Below, one piece after another: positions 60,101-64,000 of a stretch of DNA of 64,000 bases. The DNA comes from Paraphysoderma sedebokerense (Eukaryota; Blastocladiomycota; Physodermatomycetes; Physodermatales; Physodermataceae), in NCBI GenBank assembly GCA_025602915.1, contig JAHLJZ010000094.1:1-64000 (forward strand), in the 5' to 3' direction. How positions within the stretch are numbered: the stretch's first letter is position 1; each line of letters opens with the position of its first letter. Both the position numbers and the translations under genes were made by a program. The notes beneath the pieces were generated by a model that was given only the letters and a program-made list of their open reading frames with translations, searched no databases and was not told the DNA's origin.

Positions 60101-60172
60101 ATTGAATTGGTTTCCAATAGCATCATGCGAATTGACATATATTTTGCATCCATTGTAGTAATCTTGAGTTGA
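54185..60172 (+). CDS. Giant cell-surface receptor-like protein, copy 2, C-terminally damaged
   Basis: A paralogue of the gene at 41-47 kb with the same order: signal peptide (MLLFVLYFLLVFNNSLVSS), WYITEYITTGIPSSENWFPN, GSVYVLDSNRSLYKF, LALLDMKGGIHAPTILQEYN, IPT/TIG (PPVVDSISPTTASTEGPITF), cadherin-like repeats (TTDEDNVYQVALAGMDSDGD, VQEDSNVIINIAITDVDTPL, MMEDQGCTIPFKVDDVDQPA), the Cys-rich module (GCGQCSKGYYRLGPNCEKC) and the first TM helices (LGFVLLLVNFLQTILIL, MVPLLVLLLLGVVPLFGWW). One intron (56031-56102) has a GC donor. The donor of the intron ending at 54854 seems moved upstream relative to copy 1. The exon for the fifth helix (copy 1 ADVPLAVAACMIYVAG) is absent, and the frame ends in TGA at 60170-60172. 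The remaining C-terminus (60173-60420) would not be translated in this model. Confidence 0.75.
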
Positions 60173-60420
60173 TATGCACTGTCGCTTCGTTTCTCGTTCT
60201 CAACATCGGTTTACTCTTCTATACCCAGAATTTCACTACCCAAAGTCAAATCGAATCATTGACGGCAGTCGCATTCGTTCTTGTTTTTGGATCCTTAGGT
60301 TTGATTGCTATTGCTGCATTCTATGAATTTAGGCGTAGTATTCAAGATTGGCAAAAATCGCGAACGAATTCTATTCTGGTAACTCAAGGAGAGAAAGCGA
60401 AAAGCCTGCAATTAGCATAA
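60173..60420 (+). pseudogene. Untranslated C-terminal remnant of receptor copy 2
   Basis: The frame ICTVASFLVLNIGLLFYTQNF, then IESLTAVAFVLVFGSLGLIA and FYEFRRSIQDWQKSR to a TAA at 60418-60420 is the counterpart of the last helices of copy 1, but with about 30 residues missing between two helices. It lies just behind the stop at 60170-60172. An alternative splice could include it, but no good acceptor with the right frame was seen. Confidence 0.5.
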
Positions 60421-60704
60421 GTAGCTATCATACTATCGTATTTTAAATAATTTATACACATTATATTTCCCTGATGTGTGCTTGTTTAAGTAAAATGTTA
60501 TCTTTTAACTCGTATGAGTTCTTTTGCCAGGATCCTGTGATCCTTGCCTCCGTTCATCGTCCGTCTCAGAACTCAGACAATATATATTCTCAATTGCCAG
60601 GGCTTTCGACATGCCTCGACCAAAGCTGTGTGTTCCCAAGTTCTCAGTCATTCGTGTCTGCAGATCGTCAGCATTACATGTGTTTAAGAGTTAAGACTGT
60701 AAAA

Positions 60705-61140
60705 GACTGTAAACCGTTCACTGATGGTTCACTGGCTGTTCACAGTGAATGGTTATCCCTGAGCGCACAGGAACGCGTCAAGTGTTTCGTGTCACAGCGT
60801 GCCAATGCGAACACCGACTGAACTCGGGAACTGAATCTGCAAGCATACTGGATCCCTGGAAATAACTTCGGGAAGTAAATAGATTAGATTTTAAAAATTA
60901 ACGACAGCATATTGATCTTGTATCTTCTCTATCAACAGGTTCAATTCCGAAGGTTGGAATTTAGCAGCCTTGTCAGCGCTCTTACCCGGTCTCTCCTGCA
61001 CAATGAATAATGTTGAATCCGAATCGTACCTATTTCCATCCATGGCTCCAGTGACTTCCATCAATATTTGCAAACCCGTTATAACAGTGATTTGACCACG
61101 AAGCTGCCATTGATTGTTGAAGTGTTGACGGTTCAGACTT
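60705..61140 (+). repeat. Long diverged direct repeat, left copy
   Basis: Pairs with 63191-63735 in the same orientation. Shared landmarks in order: actgtaaaccgttca, tggttatcc.tgagcgcac, cgcgtcaagtgt.tcgtgtca, ccaatgcgaacac, cctggaaat.acttc/a, cctatttccatccatggctc, agtgacttcc.ccaatatt, gtgttgacggttcaga. Identity is patchy, so the duplication is old or the copies came from separate insertions of one element. Confidence 0.7.
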
Positions 61141-61164
61141 CGGAGCCTGAGTCACGGGTACCAA

Positions 61165-61438
61165 AAAGTTCTGGTTAACTCTTGATAAGATCCAGTTTCA
61201 GTATCCAAATTTAGCGAAACTGGGAAATATATATCTGCTTCTCCCTATCTCTTCAGTCGATGCAGAGAGAGGATTCAGCGCAATGGGGAGAATCAAAACT
61301 AAGTTACGCAATTCCATGAATAATGACTTGCTCAATGCTCTGATGTTTATTTCTGTTAATGGCCCGCCCTTAGAAAGTTACGACGCAGTCAAAGCAGTAA
61401 CCAGATGGCATCGCATGAAGAAAAGACGTCCATGTTAG
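61165..61438 (+). mobile_element. hAT DNA-transposon remnant (transposase C-terminal dimerisation domain)
   Basis: An open frame of ~90 codons ending in TAG at 61436-61438 encodes FQYPNLAKLGNIYLLLPISS, VDAERGFSAMGRIKTKLRNS, and LLNALMFISVNGPPLESYD. This is the conserved C-terminal dimerisation block (hATC) of hAT-superfamily transposases. Upstream zinc finger and catalytic core were not found, so the element is a 3' fragment. Target-site duplications and terminal inverted repeats were not identified. It sits between the two long direct repeats. Confidence 0.85.
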
Positions 61439-61870
61439 CTTTAAAGGGCGTGATATGTACTGATAAATGCTATATATACACTATGATTTGATCATTTGCC
61501 CATAAAAATAGGTATTAGCCATTGCCACTATTTTAAAAGCTTGGGGTCACGAAAAAGTCACAAAGGCCACCGATTTTCATTTCAGAACATGGGGCCAGGG
61601 AGAACCCATGTGGCTCCGGAATGGAACCCCCTAGGACCCCGGAATGCCTTGTAGATGTTTAGTATGAAAAAATCAAGATTCCTTCATTTTTCAGGAGACA
61701 TTCCCATACTTTTCAGAATATAGAGATACTAATCGTTTTTAAATGGCCCAGTTTTCAGAATTTTATACTAATCATTTTCAAGAAATTGTATATTGTTTTT
61801 TTTTTATTGATTCTATCAATTTAGTGACCTTGAGCTTTATCAAGCCATACTACAGGATGCAGAGATTGCT

Positions 61871-62495
61871 CTATCGTTGTGTAGACGAAGTTATCTGTTG
61901 CTCCATGTGTCTCAACACTGTTTTATTACTAAACACTTCGGCTAACATCCTAATAATGTCCGATGGAAAGCTGATACTTCCATCTGGAAAGTCACAAATG
62001 CGGTGGGACTCCGTTGGTGGAATCACATACACAATTCGGGAAATTGGAAGATGAGTGAAAGGGGGCTGGCCGGGTATCGCTTGAATCGGGGATGCGGTCA
62101 AGTGGCACCCGGAGTAAAAGAATGTTTGAACCGAAACATATGATAACTTCGACTGGTCACTTGAACGAAGTACCCAGCATTTTTTTTTACCAATGTATTC
62201 AAATACTGCCTTGACTTTGACAACCTACAATTTCTAATGACAATATTATTGGTCGATTCCAATGAGTAGTCAACAAATTTTACATACCTCTCCCATAATA
62301 AAGAGGCAAGATTTTCCATTTTCTATCTTGTTGTTCTCACTAATTGCCCCGGCTCCATCGTTTCTTAGCAAATCATACACGAAAGGGTTATTCACCCGAA
62401 TACTAGTATTCTTTGAGACGACATCCAATGGAACTTTGACTTGTATGTTCCAATGGTGCATTCGTGCGATGGCGGTATCTAAGTTTGCATCAATT
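61871..62495 (-). CDS. Possible two-exon gene or gene fragment, unknown
   Basis: On the minus strand, DTAIARMHHWNIQVKVPLDV, then SENNKIENGKSCLFIMGE reaches a strong donor (GAG|gtatgt near 62285). The acceptor attgtag near 62225 joins in phase to VVKVKAVFEYIGKKKCWVLR, IPGQPPFTHLPISRIVYVIP, and SEVFSNKT-like sequence to a TAG at 61871-61873. About 185 residues are uninterrupted across both exons, more than expected by chance. No family was recognised and the 5' end is missing. In this repeat-rich end of the window it may be a captured or decaying fragment. Confidence 0.35.
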
Positions 62496-63190
62496 CCGGT
62501 TCATCCGCATCAGCGGTCTTTTTGTTAAAAAAGGACTCGATACCGCCGCCGGCCGCAGCTTTGTTTAAGGTCTCGGATTTGCAGAATTCTTAAGAAAAAG
62601 CGTCCATCGGGCACGAATTAAGCGACAGAGCTTGAGAATAGTAAAATGATACCCACTGCTCGACCAATGCGATAGGGCATTTTCTTTCCTCGATATATCT
62701 GCTTCTCGTTCACAATGGCATAGCAAGACTGACGTCCCGTCAATATTTCGGACCTTGCTATACTGGCACTGAGATTTATTCAGTTTCGCAGCAAGAGGGC
62801 AATGTTTGCGGATATAGGAGGCCTTTTAGGTGTAGCTTTTGTCAGATGGGAATAAAGTGGACGATGTCGAGGACATTTGAGGACTGCGAAAGTAGTTAAA
62901 GACGCAGGAATGAATCAAATTTGACTGAACACCGACTGAACCAGCTTGAAGCCTTGAACCAGACGTGTCAAGAGGAGAAGTTCTCAAGTTTGCCAGCTGA
63001 TTTTAGGAAAAACTATCGCCAGAGTTGCGATTGACAGAGTCTACTCTTGGGAGACACCTGCCTCAGATTCCTCAAAACTCAGTAATACCCCAACTAATCA
63101 ATTTTGGCCAAGCAAAATTGTTCAGACCGACCCATATCAATCAATGTTTAAAAACCAAAGAAATTCAGAAAAATTCATACCGTAAACATA
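62496..63190. other. Repeat-rich spacer
   Basis: No supported gene. A minus-strand stretch near 62500-62570 encodes an Ala/Gly-rich and acidic string (KAAAGGGIESFFNKKTADAD) that may belong to the fragment at 61871-62495, but it is out of phase with it. Confidence 0.3.
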
Positions 63191-63735
63191 TACTGTAAAC
63201 CGTTCACAAGTGGTTCACAAACTGGTTCACTCAGGTTCACTGTATGGTTATCCTTGAGCGCACGCGTCAAGTGTGTCGTGTCACAGCGCACCAATGCAGT
63301 ACCACTATACCAATGCGAACACGGACTGATCACTGATGACTGAACAGTGAACACTCAGTCACTCACTGAACTCTGGAACGGGAGACTGGATTCCTGGAAA
63401 TGACTTAATCGGGAATGGGATACAATCATACATTAGAACCAACAACAGTACTAATCTTGTGAATTTTTTATCCTCAATTTCGTCAGATTGCGAACCGTTT
63501 CAAACTGAGCTGCCTCTTCAGCGCATTGGCCTTTACTCCCATACAGTTTGTATAAGAAAAAATGCACAGATTCTATAAATCATACCTATTTCCATCCATG
63601 GCTCAAGTGACTTCCGCCAATATTTTTGCATACTCATTATAACAGTTATTTGAAGTTGAACATGGTGCTGCCACTGAATCACTGATTATTGATTGTTGAG
63701 TCTGCTAGTGTTGAGTGTTGACGGTTCAGAGTTTG
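63191..63735 (+). repeat. Long diverged direct repeat, right copy
   Basis: Same-orientation partner of 60705-61140, about 2.5 kb away. It contains extra local expansions (cagtcactcactgaact, repeated tgatcactgatgactgaaca near 63325-63370). The final part (63590-63735) is the best conserved. Confidence 0.7.
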
Positions 63736-64000
63736 AGACCTTTCATTTTATGCGGGAGACGGACGACCGCTGCACCGTGCACACATTCCTGCCCCTGGTG
63801 CTCATCGTCTCACTGACCGAATCCTCTCCTGTTTACCTTGTTTACCATCCAACGCAGCAGTACAGTATTTCGCAAAAATCAACTTATCCATAGCGAAAAC
63901 CAAGATACTTTTTCCATTCCCTGGAAAGAAACACGGCCACAGAACTCGCATACAATTGAGTCGCGCCGACGATGCCCGGCATTTGGAACAAATTCTCGGG
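63736..64000. other. End of window, no supported gene
   Basis: An open frame at 63693-63893 overlaps the repeat end and has no recognisable domain. Confidence 0.3.

Noticed and set aside
1-64000. CRISPR arrays, rRNA genes and bacterial operon signals
   Set aside because: None seen. The window is intron-rich eukaryotic nuclear DNA.

Overview
The window is nuclear DNA from a eukaryote with many short GT-AG introns (mostly about 60-110 nt) and moderate to low GC. The gene set fits an early-diverging, probably zoosporic fungus or a close relative. Evidence for this: a fungal-type protein O-mannosyltransferase, a GPI-anchored wall-type protein, a cAMP-receptor-like GPCR, a TALE-like homeodomain protein with long Asn/His/Ser tracts, a GRIP golgin, an LRRC43-like (ciliary family) LRR protein, a possible augmin subunit and, most tellingly, a selenophosphate synthetase. 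Assignment to a phylum is inference.

Layout. 0-5 kb: the end of an unknown gene, a minus-strand isochorismatase-like pseudoenzyme fused to a C-terminal zinc knuckle, and a KH/CCCH RNA-binding protein. 5.8-13.5 kb: a GPI-anchored Cys-rich protein, an omega-amidase (NIT2), a coiled-coil protein possibly of augmin, and a GPCR. 15-26 kb: the homeodomain gene, a beta-tubulin with an unusual tail and Ala at residue 198, and acyl-CoA oxidase. 26-41 kb: two small genes (one LEA/SMP-like), a DUF1275 membrane protein, the LRR protein, the golgin, a mitochondrial ACOT9-like thioesterase and a PMT. 41-60.5 kb: a tandem family of giant membrane proteins (N-terminal globular region, IPT/TIG, cadherin-like repeats, Cys-rich module, about nine TM helices). 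It comprises one complete copy, one copy with a damaged C-terminus and two small 3' remnants. The selenophosphate synthetase and a minus-strand gene of unknown function sit between the copies. 60.5-64 kb: repeat-rich DNA with a hAT transposase remnant and a long direct repeat.

The strongest finding is that the selenophosphate synthetase reads through an in-frame TGA at the catalytic position (DLKG-U-GCK) and has a plausible SECIS hairpin about 340-425 nt after its stop. The host therefore probably uses selenocysteine, which is rare in fungi. The second is the tandem receptor family, whose domain combination and decaying copies merit family-level study. The third is the beta-tubulin, which lacks the acidic tail and carries the E198A state associated with benzimidazole resistance.

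Exon boundaries below were inferred by eye from splice consensus, frame and family alignment. No search or transcript data were available.
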